The translations under genes were made by a program, and so were the position numbers. A stretch of 64,000 bases of DNA from the NCBI GenBank assembly GCA_028023455.1, contig JAQFVV010006203.1, positions 6,418,821 to 6,482,820 of the forward strand, in the 5' to 3' direction. The first letter of the stretch is position 1. The number at the start of each line of letters is the position of its first letter. Below are positions 11,777-21,060 of the stretch, piece after piece. This DNA is from Epiperipatus broadwayi (taxonomy: Eukaryota; Onychophora; Udeonychophora; Euonychophora; Peripatidae). The notes beneath the pieces were generated by a model. That model saw only the letters and a list, made by a program, of their open reading frames with translations. It searched no databases and was not told the DNA's origin.

Positions 11777-11960
11777 CATAGTAGTTGAATACTCGTCTGC
11801 CTGGTCTACAACTTAAGTTTGAATCTGGTTCAGCCAAAATATGAAGGTTTTTTTAGATTCCAAATTTTATATTTGTTTTCAAGATAAATAGCTGATAGTT
11901 AGTCATCCATTAATTGTTGTTCATACATATCTAGCTATTTCATAGTTAAAAAGTAGATCA
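11777..11960 (+). repeat. tRNA-like SINE head with AT-rich body
   Basis: The segment GCATAGTAGTTGAATACTCG, then TCTGCCTGGTC and a B-box-like GTTTGAATCTGG, resembles a decayed tRNA with A and B boxes. A closely similar head (GCATTCGTCTGCTAATCAC) starts a repeat at 34.5 kb. The body after it is AT-rich and shares GATAAATAGCTGATAGTTAG-like text with other copies. Ends not resolved. Confidence 0.45.
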
Positions 11961-13624
11961 ATGTTGGGAAACAGCTAAATTCATCTTCCAGTCAGCAATT
12001 AACAGAACTGATGAGTCAGGTCTTTTGCTATTCTGCAGATTAATGAGCCAGAGTTTTTATCAATTTTCAATGAAATAAATTATTTTGCTATACCACAAAA
12101 TGTACTTTGGTTTTAAATGGAAAAAAAAGATTGTAAATCAGTGTTGTAAAATAATATTTCAGTAAATTGTGGTAATACTTTGTTGTAATTTGTGATAAAA
12201 TTTATGATTTTTTATTAGATCATATAAAAATATTAGTGGGCATGATAGTTATTAAATATATATATATAGAAGCATCAAAGATGAAACCAAGTGCTATTTA
12301 TGGATTAAAATATAATTTATTACAAACTAATAATGAGAAATTAAAATCAGGCATGTTCCCACAGAAACATGGTTTCAGAGAACTCCAGCTCATTAACCAT
12401 TTTCAATAGTTGATTGGAACAGAAATTTAAAAATTAGCGGAACAAAAATTTAAAGATGAAAGTAAACCACAAGTTTAGTTCTCACAGGAATATAATACTC
12501 CTCTTATGAATGATTAAGATTTCATGATATAACAATTACGTTTTTTGACTTGAGGCTTTTACGACAAACCCAGATTAATTTAGGACATCTTGCTAATAAC
12601 ATCCATATTCTATTTACTGGCCACACTAAATATTGAGAGAAGTTATAGAAAGAACCAATAAATATGAGTTGCCATTGTGCTTTTGGATTTGTGGATTATG
12701 AAAAGGCATTTGATTCTATAAGAATTTCCAAAGTGATTAATGTTTTGGGATGATCAAAATACAAATCTAGAATATTGTCATATTCTAATAAATATTTATC
12801 AAAATGCAAATTTAGTGATTATAATACATAGTGATGTTAAGAATATTAACATTGAGAAGTGTGTGTAAGAGGGTTATTCCATATCTTAAATTTTTTATAT
12901 TCTTTTTATAAAAAGTATTTTGTGGATGAAAATGGGAATAAAAGTAAATTGAGATTATTTAAGCTATCTTGATTTTACAGATGATATGGTTCTTTTTGCA
13001 AATAAATGCTTCAGAGTTTCAGCAAATACTGCAAAAGTTAGCAGATGAAAGTAAGAAAATAAGACTAAAGACAAGTGTCAAAAAGACTTATGTTTAATGG
13101 ATTTTCTCAGAAAAAGACCAAACTTTATTGATGATCATGGATTAGAAAAAGTTAACAATTGCAAAGACCTTGATCAAATTATTAGTACAGGTGATAACAT
13201 AATGAAGATAATCATAAAATTAAACTTGGATAGAGTACTTTTGATTTAAAATAACTTGGTATTAAAAGGAAATATGCCTATGTGTTTGAAAATGAAGAGT
13301 TTTGTCTTTTCTTATGTACTCGAGATTTGGTTACTTAACAAAGGACGAGTATAGAGACTTCAGACCACTTTGAAGTGTGGCAAGATATATTAGGAGTAAC
13401 AAGAAAGAGATCAAAATGAGATACATGGGTGAGAAAACAAACAAATTCCACTGAAATAAAGACACTGAAATAGAGTTAGACTGGACATATTGTTAGAAGA
13501 GATGAAATAAATGGATAGTTGAAGTTTTATTTAGATATATTTTACTTATTATCACTGCTGTTAAATCCTTTTTTAGCAATAACACACATCTTTTTTTTTT
13601 TCAAATATATATGATTTATAAAGT

Positions 13625-13834
13625 ATGTTCTTTTCCACTAAATCCAATCAAAAAATATATGCTCTCCTTTTTTCTTTCCAAAAACTTTATTTTTTCCATC
13701 ACCATATATATATACTTGTTTAAACATTCAATATTTTGACCACTTTATTTGTAGCCATTTTCAAGAATCTACAAAATACATATTTACATCTTTATAATTA
13801 TCAATACAATTAAAAATAAAATATAAAAATGCAC
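13625..13834 (-). repeat. Left inverted pLTR of the Penelope-like element
   Basis: Reverse complement matches 14284-14504 with about 10% differences by eye. It contains a decayed hammerhead-like core (CTTGAAAATGGC ... GTCAAAA) where the right arm has GTCGAAA. Confidence 0.8.
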
Positions 13835-13850
13835 CGATCCTTATTATACA

Positions 13851-14060
13851 ACAAAAAATAAATTAGGGACAAGATTGAAAGAACATTTAAGTGATAAAAA
13901 TTCAAATGTTAACATAGTAAGAATTTGGACATATGGATTTTAAGATAAGAATGTTGGTAAAAGTAAGGTATATATAGAGAGAATAGTAAAGGAGAGTTTA
14001 TATATAAAAAGAAATAAATCTATTCTGAATGGAATAAATTATGTAAATGATATATTTTAA
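13851..14060 (+). pseudogene. GIY-YIG endonuclease C-terminal relic (Penelope-like element)
   Basis: One frame gives TKNKLGTRLKEHLSDKNS and, after an in-frame TAA at 13941-13943, YIERIVKESLYIKRNKS ending at a TAA. In the family the R-x-x-E-H and later E-x-x-x-K-E-x-x-x-I blocks follow the GIY-YIG motif, and both are present in the right order and spacing. The GIY and YIG strands themselves are absent. About 69 codons. Confidence 0.7.
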
Positions 14061-14283
14061 ATAAAGAATAAATTTGAAGGTAAAGGTATTGTTTTAAAAT
14101 AATTACTTAGGAGGTATAAAAAGGAAAGGAAAAAATATTTGTGTTTTTTTTAAAAAAGATGTATAGGTAAAAGAAAAAGTTTGGGGAGTAAAGAAGTAAG
14201 TGCAGCTTATGTATAATGTATATGTAAAAAAGATGTATTGACAAATGAAAGGAAAATGTTATTGTTTTTTTATGATAAGGATA

Positions 14284-14504
14284 GTGCAATTTTACATATT
14301 TTATTTTTAATTGTATTGATAATTATAAAGATGTAAATATGTATTTTGTAGATCCTTGAAAATAACTACAAAAGAAGTCGAAATGTTGGATGTTTAAACA
14401 AGTAAATATATACATATACTGTATGTGATGAATAAAATGAAGTTTTTGGAAAGAAAAAAAGAGAGTATTTATTTTTTTTGATTGGATTTAATGGAAAAGA
14501 ACAT
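14284..14504 (+). repeat. Right inverted pLTR of the Penelope-like element
   Basis: Ends exactly at the target duplication. Contains GTCGAAATGTTGG preceded by CCTTGAAAATAACTAC, a decayed version of the hammerhead layout seen in PLE terminal repeats (CTGAAGA ... GAAA). The core base changes make activity unlikely. Confidence 0.75.
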
Positions 14505-14640
14505 TTTATTTAGATCCCAAGAGATTATGAAAGGCATAAGATGGGTGAAATTAGGAAGTTAGCTGTGTGGTGTGGAAAGGAGATGCTAGGAATTGGAGAA
14601 ACTGAATTAAACTTGAGACTTTAATGCTACAGTGGAATCC

Positions 14641-15272
14641 CTAAGCTAGTTTGAGAACTGACAAAGAATCCAAATTTTATGAGAATTTTAATTTGGCAGA
14701 CATGCATTATACTATGAGATTCCTCTTAGTAAAGAAGCTTGATTATTATAATTTATGATATATATTTGTTTTTTCAAAATTATGCATCAATAAAGATTAA
14801 TTTTAACTGTGTTCAACATAGTCCTTTTTTCATTCACTTGCTGATATTAATGTAAATATTAACTGAGTTAATGAAAACCAGATGGCCATGCTAAGATTAA
14901 TTTCTGGTTAAAATAGCATAGAGTTGAAAACAAAAGATTCCAGAGCTAGATATTTCTGGATTCTCAAAAAAAATATTTTTGATCAATTGAATGGAACTAT
15001 TCTATTATTTTGATGCTTGAATGTTACTTGACCTCATGAACAAATAATTTGTAAAAATAATATTTCTAGTTTGATACTTTAGGTTTGCAATACTATATAA
15101 ATTCAATAAATGCCCATATATTTAAATCAGACTTTACCAGTCTTTATTACATCATAGCATACTTAGAAGAGGCTAACATTTTATTTGGCACATTTTTTCA
15201 AATAGTGCATGCTAGATTAATGATGTAAAAAAATTACATTAAATTTATAACCCTGCATTGTTTAATGCAATG
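14641..15272. other. AT-rich spacer without recognisable feature
   Basis: No ORF, exon or repeat end recognised between the dead RTE copy and the hAT element. Confidence 0.5.
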
Positions 15273-15280
15273 GTATAGAG

Positions 15281-15889
15281 CAGTGATGGCTAACCTATGA
15301 TACACGTATCAGTGGTAACACACCGAGATGTTTTTGCTATCATGGCACCAAGTTCTTTGTTTTGATATTCAAAATAAAAATGTTTTAGGGTGTTGTTTTC
15401 ATATTTTTTTACCTATCTAAAGTATTTTGATAAAGTATGCTTTAGAAAAAAAGATTTTAGGAAAAATTCTTTACTTTTACACGATCATAAATTGAGAAAA
15501 GTATCAGTGATGGCTTTACAATTTTTCCTTCTACGTACTTTTGCGAGACCTTATTCTCAGCATTAAATAATATCAAAACCAATAAAAGAAACCAACTGAC
15601 AGATGAAGTTAGTGCTTGCTTGGGCTTGAAGTGTATGAAATACCAATCTTCAATTGAAAATTTAGCCAATAAAATTCAGCAACAAAAAAGTCACTAAGCA
15701 GGTTAGGTATAATTATTTGTTTTTGGTTTATTAAATATAGTACATATATTAAAATTATAACTTTATGTTATTAGAGCTACAAATATCACAAAATTATGGA
15801 TTTTTCTTGAAGTGACACACCACCCAAGTTATGCTCAGTTTTTTTGGGCGAATTTTGACACATCGAGCTCAGAAGGTTGGTCATTACTG
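15281..15889 (+). mobile_element. hAT (Buster-type) transposon, internally deleted, 609 bp
   Basis: Terminal inverted repeats CAGTGATGGCTAACCT and, inverted, CAGTAATGACCAACCT; perfect 8-bp target duplication GTATAGAG at 15273-15280 and 15890-15897. The TSD has TA at positions 4-5, the pattern of the Buster branch of hAT. Only the C-terminal transposase end survives inside, so it is non-autonomous. Confidence 0.92.
15524..15697 (+). pseudogene. hAT transposase C-terminal remnant
   Basis: The open stretch reads FPSTYFCETLFSALNNIKT, RNQLTDEVSACLGLKCMKY, then a tail ending KSH and a stop: the dimerisation end of a hAT transposase (F-P-S-T-Y-x-C-E-x-x-F-S, then the R-x-x-L-T-D/x block). There are 57 codons and a natural stop, with no start and no catalytic part. 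It has no lesion in this length, suggesting the internal deletion is fairly recent. Confidence 0.85.
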
Positions 15890-15897
15890 GTATAGAG

Positions 15898-16046
15898 TAT
15901 CATAACGTAAAGTCACTGTATTGATTCTAATTTTGGCACTCAAATTGCTTGTGAATTGTTGAGCAATAAAGCTGTTCAATTATTTTTTTATTAAATTTAT
16001 AAACAAACATAATTTAAAATAAACTACTTATTATCTATTTTAAGAC
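15898..16046. other. Short AT-rich spacer
   Basis: Nothing recognised. Confidence 0.5.
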
Positions 16047-16151
16047 AGGCAAAACTCACTATGCATATGCCACACACAGCAAGCTAGAGTAATCAATGGA
16101 TGCCAGAAGGCTTGTGCATAAAATTCCCATCTAGTGCCTACTCATCCAATA

Positions 16152-16193
16152 TCCCCAGACTAGTTTCTGGTTTGTGGCCTTCATCAGTGAGGG
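16152..16193 (-). ncRNA. Hammerhead ribozyme motif, family B copy B1
   Basis: On the minus strand: stem I CCCTCA ... TGGGGA, core CTGATGA, stem II closed by GG/CC, GAAA, stem III as the self-complementary ACTAGT, and cleavage triplet GTC. All invariant core bases are present. Confidence 0.65.
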
Positions 16194-16566
16194 ATCTGAG
16201 AGCACTGCATCTAGATCTTAGGATCTAATGCAACCCTCCAGCAATCACCTTTTATCTCCATTTAACTACAAAACTATGAGTCTTAAACTGAAAACACTTT
16301 AATGTTTCCAATTCAAGCCCATCAGCTTATATAGTTATATGGGTCTGAACCCAGTTTAGTTCCCACACATTTTGGTGTCTGGTTCTTTAATAACCATAGT
16401 CATCAATATCCTATTAGGCAGGATTGGTTTTAAGCCTATAAACATCACATGACCACCATCGCTGGCAAAACTCACTATATGCATGCCACTCGCAACAATC
16501 TAGAGTAATCAATGGATGCAGAAGGCTTGTGCATAAAATCCCCATCTAGTGCCTACTCATCCAATA

Positions 16567-16608
16567 TCCCCAGACTAGTTTCTGGCTTGTGGCCTTCATC
16601 AGTGAGGA
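16567..16608 (-). ncRNA. Hammerhead ribozyme motif, family B copy B2
   Basis: The best family B copy. On the minus strand: TCCTCA and TGGGGA form a 6-bp stem I (one G-U), then CTGATGA, stem II GGC-CACAA-GCC, GAAA, stem III ACTAGT with zero loop, cleavage after GTC. The first pair of stem II is A-A rather than the usual G-C, which would weaken a single-molecule fold. Confidence 0.7.
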
Positions 16609-16737
16609 ACCTTGGATCTGAGAGCACTGCATCTAGATCTTAGGATCTAATGCAACCTTCCAGCAACCACCTTTTATCTCCATTTAACTACAAAACTATG
16701 TGCATAAAATCCCCACCTAGTGCCTACTCATCCAATA

Positions 16738-16779
16738 TCCCCAGACTAGTTTCTAGCTTGTGGCCTTCATTAGTGAGGA
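16738..16779 (-). ncRNA. Hammerhead ribozyme motif, family B copy B3 (core mutated)
   Basis: Same layout as the neighbouring copies, but CTGATGA has become CTAATGA; the changed G is an invariant core base, so this copy should be inactive. Confidence 0.5.
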
Positions 16780-17326
16780 GCCCTCCAGCAGCCATCTTTT
16801 ATCTCTACTTAACTACAAAACCTTGAGACTTAAATTGAAAACACATATTTTTAATCCAAGCCCATCAGCTTATATAGTCATATAGGTCTGAACTCAGTTC
16901 AATACCTATACATTTTGGTGTCTTTGGTTTTTTAATAACCTTAGCGACATATCCTATTTAGCTAGGCATTCATTGATTACTCTGGCTTGCACTGAGTGGC
17001 AATACATATAGACAGTTTTGCCTGTTTTAATAACAGTTAAGAGCAAGCATAAGAAATGATGATTATGTGATATTTATTGGTTTAAAACCACTCCCACCTA
17101 ATAGGATATTGGTGGCTATGGTTGTTAAAGAACCAAAGACCAAAATGTATAGGTACTGAACTGAGTTCAAACCTATATGACTATATAGGCTGATGGGCTT
17201 GGATTGAAAATATTATAGTGTTTTAAATTTGTCTCATAGTTTTGTAGTTAAGTAGAGATGAAAGGTGGCTGCTGGAGGGTTGCATTAGATCCTAAGATCT
17301 AGGTGCAGTGCTCTCAGATCCAAGGT

Positions 17327-17368
17327 TCCTCACTGACAAAGCCCATAAGACAGAAACTGGTCTGGGGA
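17327..17368 (+). ncRNA. Hammerhead ribozyme motif, family B copy B4 (core mutated)
   Basis: In the inverted copy, hence plus strand: TCCTCA ... TGGGGA and GAAAC remain, but the core reads CTGACAA and stem II is decayed. Presumed inactive. Confidence 0.5.
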
Positions 17369-17490
17369 TATTGGATGAGTAGGCACTAGATGGTGATTTT
17401 ATGCACAAGTCTACTGGCATCCATTGATTACTCTGCCTTGCACTGAGTGGCAATATGTATAGAAAATTTTGCCTGTTTTAATACTTATTC

Positions 17491-18073
17491 TCAAAAAAAA
17501 AAAACGATATGCTTATTCATATAAGAGAATTTCACCTTTAAATTCTAGCCTTCACTGCCAAAGGCAAACACATAAGCTGATCAGTCTGGAGAGGGAACTT
17601 TTTTAGCACTATATATCTGGTAACAATAGATTAAGATGGTTCTAAAGTATGGTGACAATAAATACTTTTGGAAATATTAAATTCTAAAAGTATTTTTAAA
17701 AACTAATAAAATTTGTATTCAATGACATATATCAGTGACAATATTGAAATAGTTATTCATAATTCCTGCTCATAAGCTTTAAGGAAATTAATTTTATATT
17801 ATTGATGGTTACTATTGAGACAAAATTGTTTATACAGTTAGGTAGTATCAAATAGAAGGAAATTCTTTTCCTTGTCTTTTAATGTTGAAAACATCACTGC
17901 AATTTCATCAAAAATAAACGTACTATCGATTTACTTTATCTAAAAGTATCACTCCATAATGGAATTGCATCATATTACAATTATACTTTTTTATTTTTTA
18001 AATCAGCATTTTAACAGTCATCTACCAAATCCAGATTGATTTAGGACTTTTGCTACCACTAAAAAATAAAAAT
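17491..18073. other. AT-rich spacer
   Basis: No feature recognised before the antisense LINE copies. Confidence 0.5.
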
Positions 18074-18247
18074 AATTTATGAGATGAGATGCAGGAGGAG
18101 TCAGGAATTTCTCAACTACCATGCTTAGAGGTTTTCTGTTAGCCACTTTATCTTTCCATTTCGCATCCTACATTTGCCCCATATTCTCTATTCTGCTCCG
18201 TCCCATTTCCACAACATAATCAATTCCATAACCTTTATATCTAAATC

Positions 18248-18301
18248 TTTAAAACAGGCAAAACACTCCATACAGTAGTGCAAGCATAAGAAATGGTGGT
18301 C
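18248..18301. mobile_element. 54-bp minimal family B insert
   Basis: Starts TTTAAAACAGGCAAAAC, the family B left end, and ends AAGCATAAGAAATGGTGGTC, the family B right end, with nothing of the interior. Flanked by the 9-bp repeat ATCTAAATC (18239-18247 and 18302-18310). The same LINE stretch in copy 2 (about 20.05 kb) lacks it, which proves insertion or retention of both ends only. Confidence 0.7.
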
Positions 18302-18618
18302 ATCTAAATCCTCACCTTTGTCCAACCTCAGCATAAAAACCAAGAATCCACCTATATTATCACTTTGTTTATGTTTATTTTCCCACAACTTTATTATTTG
18401 TGCCCTTTCTACTTGTAAGCATTAACATTCAATTAACAGATGCCTAATATTTTCTATGTCTTCCTTACACAACTTGCAGACTAAATCACCACATTTTTTT
18501 ATTCATGTGTATATTCCCTTGTTGCTAAAGATCCTGTTCGAGCCTTAAACTGTAAACTATTTTCATTGCTATTATCATAAATTAACTCGCGCCCAATATT
18601 CTGTTTACTTCTATATAT

Positions 18619-19516
18619 TAACAATACTTAAAACAGAAGAAAACGGAAAATACCTTTTTCTTTTTTCGTTTTTTATGTTGTACTAATCCTTCGAAATCAA
18701 ATAAAATGTTATAAAAACATATTTATAAACAACAAAACATAACACTTATATTAATTATATAAAAAGCCTTTTTCGGCAAATTTATTTTTTGCCCTTTTCA
18801 AACATGTCTTCCAAAAATACTACGACTACATATACATAGCGACATCTATGTTAATACATGATAAGCAAAAATAAAAGACAAAAGAATAAACGAAATATAC
18901 AACTAGTATAAACAATTCATATAGGACTGCTGAAACTGAATTGGACAGCCTATATTATCATATAACTTATACAACTCTACTATAATTTAAATCTTCATTT
19001 CGTAAAATGCATTCCAAACAATCATCCACATCAGTTATCTATCCATTCTTTTTTCATCAACCATTTATTATTCATTCCAATAGACGTCTTATATATATTC
19101 ATACAAATTGTATGAATATATATAAGACGTCTATTGGAATGAATAATAAATGGTTGATGAAAAAAGAATGGATAGATAACTGATGTGGATGATTGTTTGG
19201 AATGCATTTTACGAAATGAAGATTTAAATTATAGTAGAGTTGTATAAGTTATATGATAATATAGGCTGTCCAATTCAGTTTCAGCTGTCCTATATGAATT
19301 GTTTATACTAGTTGTATATTTCGTTTATTCTTTTGTCTTTTATTTTTGCTTATCATGTATTAACATAGATGTCGCTATGTATATGTAGTCGTAGTATTTT
19401 TGGAAGACATGTTTGAAAAGGGCAAAAAATAAATTTGCCGAAAAAGGCTTTTTATATAATTAATATAAGTGTTATGTTTTGTTGTTTATAAATATGTTTT
19501 TATAACATTTTATTTG
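18619..19516. mobile_element. Foldback insert with 410-bp near-perfect palindrome
   Basis: Flanked by a 12-bp direct repeat ACTTCTATATAT (18607-18618 and 19517-19528) inside LINE copy 1. It has about 78 bp of unique left sequence followed by inverted arms that end at the right flank. This is the same architecture as the Penelope-like insert at 13.5-14.5 kb (unique left piece, inverted arms, right arm ending at the TSD, 12-bp TSD), so I infer a PLE-type insert lacking any central coding part. Confidence 0.7.
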
Positions 19517-19517
19517 A
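18697..19517. repeat. 821-bp near-perfect palindrome, centre at 19107
   Basis: Arms 18697-19106 and 19108-19517 are reverse complements with only one mismatch that I could find (TAGGACTGCTG against CAGCTGTCCTA) and a 1-base centre. Each arm carries TTTGAAAAGGGC ... TTTGCCGAAAA, which resembles a decayed hammerhead. Such a spacerless inverted repeat is unstable in cloning and can also be an assembly fold-back. Confidence 0.9.
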
Positions 19518-19878
19518 CTTCTATATATATATATATATTTAAACTCTTTACTCTCCATACTAGTTCTCCAACTCTTTATTCTTTATTAATGCAACTATTT
19601 TTCTACCTCATTCCTTGCAACTATTACACAACAATTCTCCTAACACAATCACACCACCTTTTGTATAAGCATACTGACATAAATCCTTTATCCAAATCTG
19701 CATACGGTACCACCTTTCTCACCCATCTTGTTGCCTACTCTTTACTCGTAACCCAATTAAATACTATCTTTGACTATTCTCTTATTATCCATAAACTGCA
19801 ATCTACCAAACATTTTCATTTTGCTTTTTTGCATCTCTCATATAAAAGCTTGTCCATCCCATTTCTCCTTGAATATGT

Positions 19879-20836
19879 GATGTGATGCATTGTGACTACT
19901 CCTTATATGAAGTCCAGAATCTTTCAGCAACTATGTTCAGAGAAACCTGTTAACCACTTTACACCCCTTTCCATTCCCCACTCTAATTTTTCCCATAATT
20001 ACTCCATCCCATTTCCACAACATAATCTTTGCCAACTCCATGACCTTCATATCTAAATCCCCTTTATCTTTTCCCAAACCCAGCATAAAAATCAACCCAT
20101 TTTTTGTATAAAACACTTTGTTCATATTTATTCTTGCATAACTTCATTATTTGTACCCTTTCTGCTTTCAAGCATTTACATTGAATTAACAGATGCCTAA
20201 TACTTTCTATGCCTTCCTTGCACAACTTGCAGACTAACCTATATTTTTCCATTTACGTGTATATTCCCTTGATGCTAAAGATCCCGTTTGAGCCTTAAAC
20301 AATAAAATACTTTCCTTGCTATTATCATAAATTAACTCTCATCCAATGTTCCATTTATTTCTATATATATTTAAAACTCTTTACTCTTTGTACTAATTCT
20401 CCAACTCCCTATTCTTTATTAATGCATCTATTCTTCTATCCCATTCCTTATCACAATAACACTCAACAATCCTCCGAACACAATCGTTCCACATTTTGTA
20501 TAAGTTCACTGATATAAATTCTTTATGCAAATCTGTATACTGCATTGCCTTTCTCACCCATCCTGTTGTCTGCCCTTTACTCTTAACCCAATTAAATACT
20601 ATTTTGGCTATTATTTTATTATCCACAAACTGCAATCACTGAACATTTTCATTCAGCTTTTTGCATCTCTCATATAAAAACGACCATTCCTTTTCTCCTT
20701 GAATTGCCTCCTTTGCTGTCCACACATCTGCATCTAATGCATGTCTTTCTACTTCCTTTTGTACTGTTTCTAAGCTAATACTTTTATTAACACATCATTG
20801 CCATATGTTAACTCTATTACTGCCACTCCCATATAT
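19879..20836 (-). pseudogene. Antisense LINE 3' end, copy 2
   Basis: Read on the minus strand, with frameshifts: VFNWVKSKGQTTGWVRKAMQ, then DRRIDALIKNRELEN, then LLFKAQTGSLASREYTRKW, a zinc-knuckle VCKLCKEGIESIRHLLIQC (C-X2-C-X8-H-X4-C), and IMLWKWDG. The F-K-x-x-T-G-x-L region followed by C-X2-C ... H-X4-C is the usual C-terminal layout of several LINE clades. I cannot name the clade without the reverse transcriptase. Confidence 0.7.
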
Positions 20837-21060
20837 GTGATGTGATGCACTGTAACTTCCCCTTATATGGAGTCAGGAATCTCTCAGCAACTATGCCCAG
20901 AGAAACCTGTTAGTAACTTCTTTCCATTCCCCACCCCAAGTTTTCCCATATTCTTTTCTACCCTGCTCCATTCCATTTCCACAATATAATCTTTGTCAAT
21001 TCCATGGCCTTTAGATCTTAAAACCCCTTATCTTTTTCCAAACCCAGCATAAAAAATGGG
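20837..21060 (-). pseudogene. Antisense LINE 3' end, copy 3 (partial)
   Basis: Repeats the start of copy 2 (GATGTGATGCA, the CAGCAACTATG and GAGAAACCTGTTA blocks, CCATTCCCCACCC) and stops at AACCCAGCATAAAAA. With copies 1 and 2 it forms a head-to-tail array with a unit of about 0.9-0.96 kb. Confidence 0.7.

Larger units (their letters stand above)
13537..14503 (+). mobile_element. Penelope-like element fragment with inverted terminal repeats
   Basis: Inserted in the dead RTE copy with a perfect 12-bp target duplication, TTTTATTTAGAT, at 13525-13536 and 14504-14515. It has about 210-220-bp inverted arms (13625-13834 and 14284-14504), an 88-bp extra piece on the left, and between the arms a GIY-YIG endonuclease relic. 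Inverted terminal repeats, a GIY-YIG domain and TSDs of this size together are typical of Penelope-like retroelements. The reverse transcriptase is missing, so it is a heavily 5'-truncated copy. Confidence 0.8.
12631..14640 (+). pseudogene. Decayed RTE-type LINE reverse transcriptase copy, interrupted
   Basis: Aligns by eye, base for base, with 49176-50280 of the better-preserved LINE. The segment coding for the motif A region (FVDYEKAFDS) is recognisable at about 12.69-12.72 kb and the DD of motif C is near 12.98 kb, but many stops and frameshifts break it. The C-terminal part is split at 13525-14515 by a later insertion; the alignment resumes at CCAAGAGATTATGAAAG. This copy is clearly older than its guest. 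Confidence 0.85.
16047..17490. repeat. Repeat family B array, arranged as a foldback
   Basis: Three partial forward copies (about 16047-16461, 16462-16691, 16692-17030) followed by an inverted copy (about 17040-17490), so the left and right halves can fold on each other over several hundred bases. Each unit begins with a GGCAAAACTC end, a CAGAGTAATCAATGGATGC block (changed to CTAGAGTAATC in places), and a hammerhead motif. The same family is at 36.8-37.0, 61.66-62.04, 63.1-63.5 and 63.96-64.0 kb. No protein coding. I infer terminal repeats or small derivatives of a Penelope-type element. Confidence 0.85.
18074..19878 (-). pseudogene. Antisense LINE 3' end, copy 1, interrupted by a palindromic insert
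   Basis: Minus-strand relic of a non-LTR retrotransposon C-terminus; it matches 19879-20836 segment by segment (the IMLWKWDG region near 18.19 kb, then the TGRLxxREY-like region near 18.55 kb). It is split by an insert at 18619-19516 with 12-bp flanking repeats, and also holds a 54-bp family B mini-insert. Many stops. The long plus-strand ORF at 19469-19885 is only its antisense. Confidence 0.7.

Noticed and set aside
19411-19448. Hammerhead-like TTTGAAAAGGGC ... GCCGAAAA in the palindrome arms
   Set aside because: Layout resembles a PLE hammerhead, but the first core strand lacks CTGANGA; kept as a hint for PLE origin only.
19469-19885. 138-codon plus-strand ORF, one of the longest in the window
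   Set aside because: It lies antisense to LINE copy 1 and runs into the palindrome arm; the minus strand gives the recognisable protein.
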